Positions 34,759 to 49,399 of a DNA stretch of 64,000 nucleotides are shown here, piece by piece. The stretch's first letter is position 1. The number at the start of each line of letters is the position of its first letter. The stretch lies in the NCBI GenBank assembly GCA_017562135.1, contig QEYB01000368.1:124001-188000 (forward strand), written 5' to 3'. The notes under the pieces are model-generated. The model did not search any database, had not been told where the DNA came from, and saw nothing but the letters and a program-made list of their open reading frames with translations. The position numbers were made by a program, and so were the translations under genes. The DNA comes from Dipylidium caninum. Taxonomy: Eukaryota > Platyhelminthes > Cestoda > Cyclophyllidea > Dipylidiidae.

Positions 34759-37700
34759 ATGGGCTTGCTCTCTGACTTTCGTGGTGCTTTTTTAAATCGA
34801 ATTATGCAAGAGGTAAGGAAGTTCTGCTATATATTCGAATTTCAGCATGTTCTTGTTTTTGTGACTCCTGACGTTGATGGCGTTTGTGCATGGCGACTTC
34901 TTCGCGTAAGCAGGTCTTACTTCTCATTTTTTAGCATTTATTTCGTCAGATCCAAGCTCTCTATACCCTTATAGTTGTATCCAGTAAGGTTGAGCTTCGT
35001 CAACAATTTTGCATCAATAAAGACAAGGTAAAGTCCATTTCATCTGTCGAATATCGTCTAGTTTGATTACATAGTACTTCTCAATTGTGGCGCCAATTAC
35101 GATATCTTGGAAATGCTCGAAGCCCCTGATCAGAGCATATTCTTTATTTGTGACAGGTTTTATGAGAGTCTTAGTTCTTGAGCTTCGTTTAGCCACCGCC
35201 CCATTCATGTCAACAATTATTACAATCAGAGACAAGTTTACCTTATAACTCTAAACGAGAATACGGATGAAATACCCAAATTTGAGGATATCTATAACGA
35301 CGATCTGGTTGGTTTATTTATAGTTTGTTCAATTATTCCGATTGCATTTAATGTTTTTGTTCTACTCCTAAAAATGCGTGCTTTATGAGAGCTTGTAATG
35401 ATAAATGCACTTAGAATGAGACTTCAGAAGATTTGAGTTGCGTTAATGAGCGGATTATAGTGCGCATTCCCAAAAAAGTAGTCTTCCTTTTTGCTGTTTA
35501 ATGAGTTGAGTCGGTGTGGGTGTACTAGCAAATGACATCTGAACTTTAGATGAATAGGAGGTTAAGTATGTGGCTTAATCTTCTTCATTAGTATATATTT
35601 ATACCTGGTTTATGCTAATTCATTAGGTTTTCTCTGAGACACTGCTAACTCATTAATGTTTAATTGACGCACTAACATTTTTATTCATTGCGCTTCGCAC
35701 CCACAATTTTATACTTAGACTGATAATTCGGAAGATGAGGGGGGAAGGAACGATGCGTGTAATGAGGGCGAGGAGGGCCTCAACCGGAGTAATCTTCGGG
35801 CTGCTGAGAGGCGCATCAGTCGAAGGCGGTGGGAGCGTCGAAAGAGGGAGATTCTTGTGGAGTACGAAAGCTTCTCATACCACACCACTGCGTCTGCTGT
35901 CGTGCTCTTCGATATCGCATGGAAACTTTGTCAAGACAATCTCCATCTTCTCTGGTCTGCCATAGGGTCATGAAGTTAAACAAGAATTTTTGTCTCATGG
36001 GTTTATTGTGTTTTAGTCGTCACTTATTCTGCATGTTGGGTGATTAGACCTTTGTTTCTATTTGAAAGCGGCTGACATTGTGATCTTTGAGTTTAGTCAC
36101 TAATTTTTTTTAAATTTAGGGTTGAGATTAGTTGCAGTGAGCTCAGATAATGTTGCTCTTAGAATGCACAATGCTGGCAGCCTATGCTACACTGTACTTT
36201 AAGTCTGACTCATAATGGTAATCCCTTCCCTCTTTCGTGATCATTTGTAACCATGACTATCAATGATTTTTGTGTCATTTAGGAATTTGTAACCTAACTT
36301 CGTATGAATCCCAGGTCTCCTTGTCTTTATACTTGTTTTCAGGTGTGCGATAGTTGGACACGTGAGCCAAATCATGCTACATAAATCTAATCGGGAGCAC
36401 TATATGGAACAGATCGACAACCTGCAAAGTCACGTAAATCGCTTAAACCGCTCAGCGAATCAGGTCTCAGGGCACTCCGACAGCAGTAACCAGAACGCCT
36501 CTATCACCTTCGGAGAGGAGCTTGCTCTGTGGCTTTACCGCCACTGGAGTCTGAAGGATGCTCTCGAGATCACCATGCTGACGTCTACCCGTTTCAAACT
36601 CTTCACAGAGGGTGGTCACAAACGCCTCCAAGAATTCCTTGCTAGTATTGGGTAATGACTACCTTACTCTTTATTTCAAGCATCGTATCATGACTGATAA
36701 TTTAAACTTGAGGCTCTCACGGACGGATAGTTATCTTGAACCCTTATAGGCTGCCTCATCGTGATTGCGCCCAAAAATATTCTACCATGAGCAACCAAAT
36801 AAAGAATAATTTGAATTCCCTGTTTCTGCAATTCGGAGAAAACTTTGGGTAAGTTCTCGCGATTCTTTATTCATTCAGTCTCTCGCGGTCGGAGCTGTTT
36901 TTGCCTTCCTTCGTCCTCCGGTTCTCCTATAGGACTCCTTTATCGGCTCTGGATTCTTTTTGGTTGATATTGGCAGCTCTTGAGTGTCAAGTGAGTTTTG
37001 TATCTGGTGTTCCCATCACCACTTCCCATTATAGTCCAACAAGGATCCAATTGAAGGTTTTCATACTGCTGCAGAGATTCTTGTCTCGTAAGTTGCCTCT
37101 CGTTTCCAATTTCCTTGAGAGAAAAAACTTGTAGTTTGATATTTTTTCCTCATTATTTTTAATAAAACACATCACTCCAATTACTAAAGAATGACTTATT
37201 ATTTATGAAATAGAGCAGAATATCCATAAAAAAATGCTATTTTATGTGGATTAATTTCTTTTCGATTTAGGCGAACTGATGAGTTATTATCTCTATTAAA
37301 AAGGCATTTTAATTAGCTAGGACCTACTGACCTAAAAAAGTTGGGAGTAGCATCATTTTTGTCGACTAACATGTATTTTAAAATATTTTATTCGAGTATT
37401 CTCACAGAACGCTTCTTTCTTTGGCTACTTTTAATCAGTTGGTCAGTGGAATCCCTGGAAGAGTGGATGGAAAGTTTGCAGGGGCAGCTTCAATGCCTTG
37501 TTGGGCAAGTAAGGGCTCTTCTTGATACCGATGAAGTAGTGGCCTTTGGACCTTTCCTCTACGTATACGTGCCCCAAGTATGTCTTTTTTCGGTAGCAAC
37601 GAGATTTATCTACTGATTTATTTATGTTGAACCTTTCATTTCCCTTAAAACCCTCATCCGCCATTTCGGAACCCGGGCTACCTCGACTAATCTTAAAACC

Positions 37701-40700
37701 CATCACAGCTGTTAATTTGATCCGTTAAAATTATTGTGTAACTTTTCTCACGTACAGATTGGAATATGCAACACTTCTTATTCGTAATATTGTTTTTCAA
37801 TTGACCCTCACCTGATTATGCTCACTTCCTTTTCTAGTCTTGAGCAATGCGGTTAACGTTATTATCTTTAACACGGACTGTTCCGTCATCTCTGAGGGGC
37901 TGCTCTTTCCACTTTCAGAGTTCTCTTCTGTCATTGAATTTCCGAAATCAACAGTTTGTGACCCTCTTGGCCCACTACGTTCTGGCTGCGAGGGCGGCCA
38001 CACGCCCCAAGCTGGTGAGATATTGTCTTCCCTAAAGCAAATTTTTACTCACATAATATCAGTACACGGTGGTATTTTCGACTTTAGGGACGCAATAAGC
38101 GCACAACTCAAATGCCCCTAGTGTTGTGTGTGGATAGCAGATATGATGAAAACTACCTCTTTATCATTGGCATACCTCCACTGCACGGTGACGACGATAG
38201 GAAGTTCGTTTACTTACCTCTTTTCAAATAAAAAAACAGACAATCACACTTGATAGCTGCTTTGCATTAGGACACTTCTTTCTCAGCGTGTTTCTTTGTA
38301 ACCTAAACAAGTTTTTAGTTGAAACTGATTTTTATGTGACTGGTTATTGAACTTTTAAGTGGTTAAGAGCTGTGACCTGTCATTGTGTGTGAAGTTTGTG
38401 ATGATAGTAAGGCGGTGTAATTGTGCACAATGGCCAATTGGTGCCGTCCCCGAGGTGTCACTAGTGTTAGAGATAATCCTATTAGCGAGGGCAGAAAAAA
38501 TAACCGGCGTTTGAAATCTGGCTGGATTTCTTCCCCATTATAAGCGCATATTAAAATAAGTACGCATTTTCTTATTGTTCTGAGAAAGGCCTATCTATTT
38601 AAGTTGTAATTTTGTCGAAACGTTAGTTAGTCAAGACACATTTCGATGTATGTTTTATTGTTGATTTGTATATCTTGCGACACTACTATGAGACAATAGT
38701 TACAACATAGTCCGTTTGGCTGAGGCATTACCGTTAATAAGTGGTTATTACAAAATTATCACCATCTCTTAATGTTAAAACGTTCTTTTTACTACTGGCC
38801 TTGTTTCTGGCAAGTGACCAATTTTGCAAGATGCACTTTTTCGACTCCCCTAGTTATTTTACGTTGATGACGATTTGTTGTATGGTATCTGGATTTTTTC
38901 ACATCTTCTGTTTAGCTTATTTGGTCAAGCTTTTGATGTTGCCGTGAAAAGAACGAAAGCGCGGGCTGACCTCAGGCACTTCGATTCGAATTGTAAGCAA
39001 TAAAACTCTTTTGCACACCATTTATATACCCTTTTGAACTGCTGCCACCCTGCGGTGGTACGTGTCATCTCACTCACAGTTGCTTGTGATTGCAATAACT
39101 GCGCTTTTTCTTGACTATTGCTGCAGTCAATACATTTTTTATCACCTTCCTTCATTGTAGCAATATATAATCATACTTTTACCCATTTACCTTCTATGAT
39201 TTCGTAGTGTGCTGTGGATTTTTCTCCAGTTTGACTACTTGGATACTTTCAAATTGTTTACTACCCTGTCTCTTTCAACTTACAGTATATTTATAGTCTT
39301 AAACGTAATGAACTTGCATTAATTTATTTAAAGAAGTATCTTGTATATGCCTTTCGCGAGTAAGCGTCTCATATTTATAATCTTACCTTATCAAAATGAT
39401 TCTGATTTTTGCCCTTCAAGATTTTTTTCCACCGTCCCAATATCATTTTTAATGACTTAAATTAGTCACTAAATTTATGACTTCTAAATGCTTATTGCCA
39501 GATACTACTAGCTGTACCACGAGTCCCTCTTCTGCCCTTGTCCTCATCATGGTTAGATCGGACCGTCATCTATTTTTCAACAATGTAACATACAGTTGTC
39601 ATTATTGATGTGATATTCTCTCATAACGACAATAGTAGTATTTATTCTAAGGTGCTGGGACCCACAGACTCCCTCGATTTCCTTTTCTCTCTTCATTGGA
39701 TGTAGCCCAAACGCCTGGAAACTCACTTCCTAATCTGAGTTTTCTTTTGTGCGATGTGCAATTATGCAATCGACCAAAGCGAATGGTGAAAAAGTATGGC
39801 AGTGAGCAGCCCCGGTTCTAACTGACTTAGGCGCCACTTTTGAAAGCATTGACATCGAGGCCTATCCCCGTTAATTTAAATATTATGTTCCGGAAACCCT
39901 CCTGACATTATATTTCATCAAACCTACATCTACATAAATTTGGCGCTGAATTTTGCGATGATTTCTCTCACCCCGACGAATGATATCTCCTCGTTTATAC
40001 TTGAGCTCAATGGCTCGAACCCAACTGATGTTCTAGCGCTGCGTTTTATTTAATTTGCAGTAACTGAAGTAGATTAGACACACCGTCACTTCACGGGCAT
40101 TATCGCAATGGCAGTCTGATATAGCCTTATGCCAAAATCTACTTTTGACAAAATTTTATAGCCTTTTTCTCCATCATCAAGTCGATTGCGTGGGTGCACG
40201 GAATTCCTATGACTGCTTATGTTTTTCATGCTTCTTGTCATTACCGAGAAATTGGTTATTTGAGTTTCCCCACGTTTGTATAAAGCCACCCCTAGTCAAG
40301 ATAGCCCGTAGATCGGGTGTGTTAGCACTACCACCTGAGTTTGGTGATGGCTCATTTGCTTCACGAGACTAGTCTAATTGAATCAGGCAAACTAAGTGAT
40401 CCTTTTCTACGAGGATTTCGGGGATTTCTCCACAGTAGCACTCTAACCCAGTAATGTGATTTTCGGTAGAAAAAATTGTTTTTCTCCATGAGACTCAAAA
40501 TTTGGGACTTAAAGAGACCGGGAAAGTGTGCGTGTAGTCCAGGAAGATCATTCTCTAATGTCCTTTCAGTCCAAAGTGATTGCTATTCCATTTAAATATT
40601 TTTAGAAAGTGGAGACGCCCCTCTTTGGTGGTTATCTTGCTTCTCGCGCACTAGGTTTCTTAGATGCTTCTTCACAGCCTATTCACCTCAGTCATCTAAT

Positions 40701-41107
40701 AGGTGTCCTTTCGCGCACAGCCCTGTTATCTCCGCCTCGAATTCCTTTTTTTATTCGTGTACTGTCGAGAGTTTTGCAATCGTGTATCCTTTCCATCAGC
40801 ATCCGCCCACTGGTGGAGGTGCTGCATGCTCTCGGCTGTCATAATTTTCTCCTGGATTTCAACTGTCTCTGCTTTGACGGGGCACCTATCCTCCCTATTA
40901 GAGAGTTGAGATCTTACAATCATTACTTTATAGTTATTGGAAGCCCTTAATCTCCCCTACTCCTGATTTTCTGAACCAATAATATCACTTTCGTAATAAC
41001 CCTTTTCTCTCTGTCCATGAAGTTTATTGCTATTTGCAGGCATTGAACTTCACCGAGATGATATGCTGAAATTCTTTGAAGCCCTTGCATCTCTATTGAG
41101 TGCATGA
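34759..41107 (+). CDS. CDC45: CDC45, replicative helicase (CMG) subunit
   Basis: CDC45 joins MCM2-7 and GINS to form the CMG helicase that unwinds DNA at replication forks. Fifteen exons in exact phase: 34759-34812, 34846-34905, 34935-35027, 35062-35156, 35193-35307, 35719-35954, 36343-36651, 36750-36848, 36879-36990, 37035-37087, 37439-37592, 37919-38014, 38088-38203, 38916-38992 and 41040-41107, giving 578 residues (human 566). The DHH/RecJ-like N-terminus shows VTPDVDGVCAWRLL and LLNCGANYDIL. An acidic linker (about residues 130-160) and an Arg-rich helix follow. CDC45-specific blocks include LYRHWSLKDAL, RFKLFTEGGHKRLQEFLAS, GPFLYVYVP and IIGIPPLHGDDDRN. The last exon ends KFFEALASLLSA. 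The first four introns are 33, 29, 34 and 36 nt, while the last is 2,047 nt. AATAAA follows the stop by about 150 bases. Confidence 0.95.
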
Positions 41108-41258
41108 AGGCATTTACGAAACTAATCTCCCATCATCAAGATCCGCCATCTCCTCTGAATTCTGGATATCCCATTCCTATGCGCTACTTATCCGAAACAA
41201 AACCAGTTGCGGGAGTCTTCTTTTTTACCTTTGGACGCTGACCTAACACTAGTAAATG

Positions 41259-41264
41259 AATAAA
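41259..41264 (+). promoter_or_regulatory. poly(A) signal AATAAA for CDC45
   Basis: Exact AATAAA about 150 bases past the TGA stop in the last CDC45 exon. A second occurrence lies about 70 bases further on, so the exact 3' end is open. Confidence 0.55.
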
Positions 41265-44200
41265 TTTACGAATTGCAATCTTATTCTCTCAATGGAGTTA
41301 GCGTTGTTGTGTTTAATATCGCCTTTTCTCTCAATAAATACATTTCTGGTTGCCGGTTCTTATTACTCCGTCGAGGTTTGTTGTACCTGGACGCATTTGC
41401 TTGGTGCAGTTCAACCGCATGTTATTAATTTACTCTCATCTGTGCTTACGCTATTGGACCGCGTAATCTTCTTTAACTTACTTCCGTTGGAAGACGATGA
41501 GTTAGTTGACTTTAAGAATATTTAAAGTCTAACAGGAATTAGACTGTTCCTTTAAAATCCCGGTTGTTTATTCATCTGCGCAATCCTGCTCTCCTCGGCC
41601 TGTCGTCGGCGTCGTAATTAATTACTGCTATTGGTACGCTCTTGCTTTCAATGAGGATTTTAACTGGGTTTCTTAAATATTCCATCTATGCCACGTGATA
41701 TGCGGCGGTTGTGGCGTGGCGTAAGCGCCCAGGGCTTGTTATGATTGTTTCGCTATCCTTGTACTGCCAACGGGGTGGTTCCAGCCCCCTCGTCTATCTT
41801 CCTTGATCCAATTTATTGTAAGACCTTGACAACTAAAGGACGCACGTACCACCACTCGTTCCTTCTTCTTGTCTCCCACGACCAAGGCAACTTATCTTTT
41901 GTTTTGGACCCGAGTTGACGGTAGTTTTAATTCGCCCGATTTATCACACATCAGTGATAAATTGTTGCGAGACTGGAGGTGGCGTTAGTGAATCACTCGC
42001 TGATTTAACTTATTTCCTGTGCTATTCCAATTGTTGCCACCATGATTGCTAAGCTTTCCTTAGGGAGTTTGTTGCGCTAACAAATCGCAGTCTGCACTTA
42101 TAGAGTTTGTGTTTTGCTTACTAAGATCACGAGGTGAGGATGTACCGTGGCCTTGCGAGAGGGCTGCATTTTGTTAACTTGTCTAACCTCCTTGACACAT
42201 TGACGACTCGTGCACGACAGCACTGTTGGAGATGTCCGCGTCTCGAGTCGAATCCATGCTTCTCCCCGTCCATTATACCCCCTTCCTCACCTCACGAGAA
42301 TATGACCAAATGTAAATTGTCCGTGATTTAAATACCCTCTTGACTTCGCGCAAGGATGTCCTCTGGGTTAGTCAGTGATTGCAACCTATTGAAAAAAAAT
42401 ATTTAAAATCCTACGTCGATGGTCAACTTATGAGATGTGTTTGCTGAGTCCTTGATAACCCTCTTGGCTAAAAGGTATTAAAAACGGAAGCAAATCCCAT
42501 AAAACACGCGTACTCTTTACTTTTGGGTAACCCCGAGCCACGCTTTTCCGTTTCCTTCCCAGGCAGCTGTCACTATACTGGCTTGTCTTGTCATGAGGCG
42601 AGGTTATTGAAAACAGACTTACATGCTATGCAAGAGCAGTAAAAAGTCGAAACCTCAGTGGACACTAAAGTCTAGTTGCCAAATAAAAAGCCCACGTTAG
42701 CGAGAGCAAAAATCTAGTGGCGTTGTGTAGACAACTCTCAACAGCCGCTATCTGGGAGGTGGCAAATTTGGCATTTATTTGCACGGGATGAATTATGAAA
42801 GCAGAAAGCTTGGCACACTACGTGCTTTTCTTTATTCTCCCCAAAGTCATTACTGCAATTCGCGACGTTTCTTTTTACTTTCTTCTACGAGCGAGCCTGC
42901 TGTCCAGATTTTTGGCTGAGCCACGGCTTGGTTTCGGACTTCTTAGCTCACGGGGTAGGTGGGAAATCGGGCCACGTAATAGTCACCATCTTTCGTCTAC
43001 TCTTATTAAATCGAAGGCCCGAAGTTTAGACGATTTTAGTAGTCGCTTTTGTTAGAGGCATTGAGGCGTCTTAAATAGAAACTTTATTTACAAGGTGGTG
43101 CTCCTTCACATCAAATGAGGACGAGATGAGAGCATTCAGACACACTCGAATGAATCTCTAACTACGCACATAACTACCTTGGCATCGTGACACACTGGAG
43201 TCTAAGAAGCATTGTTCCATTTCATCCAGACCCTCATCAGCACGAACTTGAGACCAACATTGGATGCGCTTTCGTCTCTATCTCCTAAGTAATCTGGGGA
43301 GTTCTGGAAGGCTATAACACTGGAGTTTGAGCGAATTCTAATGTTTGTCCGGCCGAGGTGCAATCCACCAGACTTCATTCGTTTTCGTCAACGCAGACAT
43401 AGTAAAAGTAGCTTGCAAATAGACGGATTACATCTCAGTGCTCTCATGCATGCGAGTTGTTAATAATTTTCTGTGCAGAAAAGAAGTGCATTTACCCATT
43501 AATTATACTTAGAATGGATTTACGGACTGCAAGATCTTACGCAAAGAAAGGGCGATTAAATCAGTCGCATTCTCTGGGAAGTCGTAACGCTCCGTGCGGA
43601 TGCGGAGGAGGTGTTATTTTGACTGCGAAGGCATCCACGGCATAGTCACCAGCCCCCTCTCGATGTCAGTGGTGATAAGGCACTACGCTGGGCGAAAGTC
43701 CGTATTCACTGCCACTGCTTTGCGAGAGAGTGGCGCTACATCTCTCCTGCCCTTCTTTCCATCAGGTGGACACAGAAAGGGGAAGAATTGGGTCACTGCT
43801 TGGGAAAGACAGATACCTATGCTCGTCCTGGGCGGGGGGTTTTTGCCCTTGGCCGGGTGAGAGGAGTACTTTTGCGTGAAATGCCTACGATGACAGGAGG
43901 TCCCTCAATGGTAACACAGAGACTCGGTAGCATTTTGCGCCATTTAGTGGCCAAATTGGCTACTCTTTGGATAAATTGAGGATGAACCTGCAGCATCTTA
44001 CCAGTAGTAAGTTGGCGTAGGCGCCCCTGAAATTTTACCGAATGTGCGGTCCCCATAGCCGTTATTTCTCTGAAACGTGAGGGGAGAATGTAGGCAATTC
44101 ACTGGAGAACAATGACGAAAGTTTGGGAGGTTCGCGCAGCTCTGGATTTCGTTCCCCGGGACCGCCACTCGCATCACGTCAGCAAATAATGGCTTCGGCT

Positions 44201-47200
44201 GGAGAGAATTCCCGAAAAGTCGAGGTACACTGATTTGTGAACCCGCCTACCCCGATGTCCACTGGCCGTGCGTTTGCGTGTGGTGATTGGCACGGTGTCG
44301 CTCGTTTTGATCGAGCGAGTCTGAATATTCCTACGCCTTCCCAATATTTCCCCTTTAATCTTCCACCCAGTCTGTATTTACGGACACGGGAGGGCGATGT
44401 AAATATCTGATCATTTTCGCCGGATGGCGGACGGGGGAAGGCGAGGGGAGAATGAAAGGGGAAGTGCACAAAGGATGAAGTCGCCTTTGAAGATGAGATA
44501 TAAACCTTTGTGATCGAAGCCTCCAGAAGGCACAATGGAAGCTGTCAAATGATGAGATTCTGCGGAATGGGACTGTGAAGGAGGTGGATGCCACAGGGCA
44601 CACAAAATCTTTGGCGTGAAGATCTCGAAACGGTGAGGCGGTAACAAAGTGCAAATAGTCGGGATATAAATAATGCTAAAATGCCGTTTAATTGCTCAGA
44701 ACATTTAATTTTGGAAGCGTTTTGTGGCCACCTTCCGCTCCATCGCCTGCCAGGCCATGTTGCCTCATGATTCCCGCGGGGAGGAGCGATTCTACATGGT
44801 AGCTCCTGTAAAAAGGCGCCCACGCTTGACTTCGCCGCACGACTCTCACCCATTTCGGACCAATTTTGTGTTTGTTATTCTCATACGCCTTCCTTCAAAG
44901 CAGTATCTTCTGCATTGTGGTCTTCTCAGTTGTGCCACCATTAACTTAGGTTTTGCTTCCTCAATGAAATTTTAAGCATATACGTTACCTGGCTGGAACC
45001 TCAATGTTGCATCGCCCCCCTCCCTTCGTGGCTCACCGGGGCACCATCCTTGCTCGTCTAGTCACCCGTGGCCGCAAGGCGGGTCCTGGTGCTAAGCACG
45101 AGGGACGTGTGCTCCGAATGAAAAGAGAGGCAGATGGGTGCACATCTTGTGCTCCCCCTCGCAGCGGTGGATCTCGCAATGCTCATAGGCCATTCTGCGA
45201 AATTTATCCGCCGATCCCTCGGATTTCGGGCATCGTCGGAACTGCTTCAGTAACTTCGCACGGGGGCTCCATCGGGACCAGGCGCCTACGTCGCAGGTTT
45301 CTACTTCCTTTAATGCGGCATCTCCTTGCAGTCCTTATCACTCAGATTGCGGATTTAAGCCCCGTTTCGCATAAAATGCCTCTTTGAATAGTTCAACTCC
45401 CTTAAATCCTGCATCTTCTCTTCTCAGAGACACGATTTTGTAAAAGATGTTAATCTTTTAAGTGTGACTTCGTAAGTTGAAAATTTTGTACTTGAACTTA
45501 TTTATGACTGCATGCTTGCAGAAGAATGAGTTCGTCGACCCTGGATCCACTCAGAAAGGCTTCGCATCATTCCGCCTGAAAGTGTGGAGCCGAACTGACC
45601 TGTTTTGTTATAAAATGTGCATCTGCTTTCACTCTTGCAGAAAAACCTCACGACTAGAGTCCAGATTTCATGATATCGCTTTTTCACCGCCTCTGTCCAA
45701 CAGCTCGGCTGTAATTTTTCCCCTGTAAAGGCAAATTTAGACTCTGTTGGATTTAGAGTAACCACGAGATAGAATTTCAGTGCTGGCCAACCCGGTGCGG
45801 TTCACTTTGATTGTGTGTGATTAGCACGCTTCACTTGAACCCTCGTGGTTTGAGTCGAGAGCCTGGTGCACAAATCGCAAGAAGCCAAACCACCACCCCG
45901 CAGGAGGATGGGCTCGCAGCGGCTGCAACACACTTACAAGGGCGGTGAGGCCCTGCCCTCGTGCCCTTGTCCGGGAAGGAAAACACTGAGGAGCGGAGCG
46001 GTTGATCGAGGCCAAAGTCCCGCTTGTCGCTTACTGTCTTTCACAAGACCTACGTTGCGTAGGGAAGAACTGCACATGCACGAAGTCAAAACTGGGAATG
46101 ACGGTAAAATTCGCGGTGAAATCCCTGACGTGCGCACCCTTGCGATTATGCATTTGGGGAGCAGTTGTCCCAAGGAGCATAGGCAATGCCCTGGCGTGTC
46201 CCGGCTAGAGCACGTCAAGTGTAATGTTTTATCACACGCTTGACTTTTCATTTCTTCACCAACGCCATTTTGTCGGTGAACCGTTTTCCCCAAGGAGCAG
46301 GCCAAGAGATGTTGGGATGAATTGGAAAATGAGTCGACTCAAATGAATAGATTAAGCCTCAAAATCCCGGTTGAAATTGGTGTTGTGAGCAGACCATAAA
46401 ATCCTATTTTCTCCATTTTTCACCCTTCTGAAATGAAATTTATTTAGAAAAGGGGGTGTTGTGTTGACGATGAAGGGCTTATTCCACCCATTTCCGCTGT
46501 TTGACAGTCCACTGGTAGAATTATTTGCCTAACCCACAGTGAAGTGGTTGATTTCGTGCCTCTGCGATGTGGCTCAATGGCGTTTGGTTGAACGTGCCAG
46601 AGTCGACGACGGTGGCGAGTCTGGCAGCTTAACCCCCGAGGATGTGAGCTGATCGTGTGTGGTGTGAATGCCACGTGAACACTCAATCCCTCGTGTGATG
46701 CGGAGCTAGGAGATGAACAACAGAGTGAATTCAATCCTGGGAGAATGTTGAAAAAATGAGCCACGCAAGCCACTGCCGTGGAGGCGCATGTGCAGCATCT
46801 GCCCGTTCTATTTATTTCACACCCTTCGGTAATTTCGCCTAAACCTATTTCGCAATATTACCGTTACTCGTCAATAATACCACATCTTATGGCGGGAAAA
46901 TACAGACTCCCCAGATCAAACAAAAAGCCACTCTCGCGAATCGCTTGCACTACCACCGCGGCAAAGGGGAAACCAAAAAGTCGGCTGCCTACTTGTGGCT
47001 GTCGGGTGAGGCTCTGCCTTCAGACCCGAGGGGCCCCAACTCACTGATGCTAACAGCGTAAAAGCGCAACAGACGAAAATACAATTCTTCTGACTTTCAT
47101 CAGAGTAGACTTTTGATCATTCCCCGGGGCATTTGACGTGATCGAGTGATCACTCTACTATTCTTACTTTTTGAGCATAAATTTAGCGTCTGCACACGAC

Positions 47201-48921
47201 TGTGAGGAACATGGCATTGTAACCAAGTTAGGATGAGAAGGAGGGGCTAGTCGACATTCTCCCAGCCCGGCCGGCTCCGTTGTCATCTGCATTCCACTAG
47301 TTTCAACCAATTCACAGCTCTTCGGGTAATCAGTAGTATCGTGAAGAACATCAACAAAATGCAATTTGGAAAATTGGGCAGGCATCTTAAGCCTGATGAG
47401 CAAAAGGGACCCTATGCTTCTGTCCCCTCTTTCATGTGGAGGTAACCTCGTAAAGTGTGGGGAGATAGTTCATGTGATGGAAACAAACTAGGAGGGGGAG
47501 GGCGTAGAAGCCACTTTAACCTGGCCTTCTCGGCTGATCTGCGCTGGCTCCTGGCATTTGTCGCACCACGTATCTGACCGCACTCCCCTTGTACATGTCA
47601 AAGTGGTTCTGTTTCTGTGAGACCCACTTGCTTTCCGTGTTGCCACACCGTGCGGAGTAAAAGATGGGTGATGACATGTTCGACCAGGGGGGAAAGCCAC
47701 CGCAGCAGCCAATCTGTCCAGAAACGAACTCTAGGTCGCCGGGCTATTTTGTGCCGAACACTCTGTCCCAAAAGGGCAGATTTCATACCACTGGAACATC
47801 CCTTCTTTATCAATTTATACTTGCCATTATATTTGCAATATGCGCATCATGCCACTGTTATTCTGACAGATTAATGTCAAATCAGCCGCAGGGAATGCAG
47901 GAGAGGAAGAAGAAGCTCGAGTCGGTCTACTACGCACTTTTGTTCAATCAACACCCACTGCAATCAGTTGCAAAGGACTTCGAGATAACTTCCAGATGCA
48001 GCCTCACAAGCCTCCCAGGAGGCCACCAAAACCGCACCACCACCCATTTGACGTGTGCTCTCTGCGGCGGAGGCGACCTCCTCTAGTGGGAACGACGGGC
48101 CCTACTTCTCAGTACACATTCTGAAGGATCCACTACTCTTGATTTTATTGCAGAACGGTTTAAGCAAAGCTGAAAGTGTTCCTCCGGACGGTACGCAAGC
48201 CGGACTAGTGGCGCCGCAGCCCCAGCATGAGGCCTAAGAGTGATTTTACTCTCGCCCAGACTGCGACCCTTATACCTTCTCATACGACCACTGCCTACTA
48301 CCGTCGATCGCCGTGCAGCTGGCGGTCCAAAGCTTACGTTCCTCCTTCCTCCCGCCCCAGGATGTCACTAAGGCTTGAAGTAAAATTCCTTCACGGCCCC
48401 AAGACGATTCGCACCTCAATGGATAGCCGATGCCATGATCGCTTCCACTTGAGCACGTCTTATGCGGCTGGAACCACCTTCGGGTGTCTTGGCTCGCTGG
48501 TCTCCATGTAATGCTCGGCGATTTTAAAGTGGGCCATGTCTGCATCTAATGGTCGTTAAGACGAACCTAGACATTTCACTATGTTGTAGGTGAAATGTGA
48601 ATGAAAACCAACACCTGGTGCAACTAATGAGGGAGATAGAACGGCCCGAGAGGTATTAAAGAAGCTCCGGTGTTTTTTCCACCAAGGTGCATTGAAGTTA
48701 GGAAGTGATGAGCGAGGCCATGGGCGTCTGCAAACAAGGGTTCCGCACGAACGACGTACAGTCAGCAACAAGTTGAATTACAGCGGCCGAGAATATGGTC
48801 TGAGTACGCGGCAGAGTGGGTGGGTGGCAGACAGTCACTCTGGTGGCATTTCGTCTTGTCTCGGCCAAACAGTGTAGCAGTAATCGCTTTCAGCTTCCGT
48901 TGCCATTGCAAATGCGAGTCA

Positions 48922-48945
48922 AACACACACACACACACACACACA
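48922..48945 (+). repeat. (AC)n microsatellite
   Basis: About 11 uninterrupted AC units on the plus strand. A simple dinucleotide repeat in a region with no supported gene; likely polymorphic in length. Confidence 0.9.
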
Positions 48946-49399
48946 AGCTCCATGACACGGGGTCAAATGAGATGTGAGTGGGGTGGATGGAAATGACTCC
49001 ATCTTAAATTGTGTCTCAGTGTATTTTTCTGTGGAATGGAATTAAACCTTTACCCTGTGCTTAGGCAGTTCTCCTTGTGGCCACTTCTCGGCTCGCGGCG
49101 ACTTGAGCTCACAACGTAAACTGCCACCGTCATGGTGACACACGTCAACTTTTTGATGAGGTATTTGGAGGATTTGTGATTAGAGCAACAATAATAGCGG
49201 CACTTAGTAGTGAAAATAGTTCAGATTCTGGAGGAAAACAACGCAACTCGCAACCACGTAAACAGTATTAGCTGTGGGGAGTAATTTCGGTTTGGATTCT
49301 CCTCTTCTGCACACCGTTCATTGTTTACCCTGCGAAAGGTCTCATAGGCGCAGAGAAGGGGCAAGGGAGACGAGGGTGGGGGATGAAGTAAGTTGGTGG

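Noticed and set aside
36105..36200. Candidate CDC45 exon starting GGTTGAGATTAG
   Set aside because: Its translation does not resemble CDC45, and the exon at 36343 joins directly after LLW to give CAIVGHV, matching the family.
37578..37700. CAA|GTATGT as the donor of CDC45 exon 11
   Set aside because: Reading on gives VCLFS, the family block before the next exon. The donor at TCG|GTAGCA keeps phase with the exon at 37919.
45004..45387. Plus-strand frame of 127 codons
   Set aside because: Arg-rich composition typical of a chance frame; no recognised domain and no splice or poly(A) context.
47664..48086. Plus-strand frame of 140 codons with a hydrophobic run
   Set aside because: The hydrophobic segment and a charged segment are suggestive, but no family, promoter, splice or poly(A) evidence was found. 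Kept only as a note in the gap entry.
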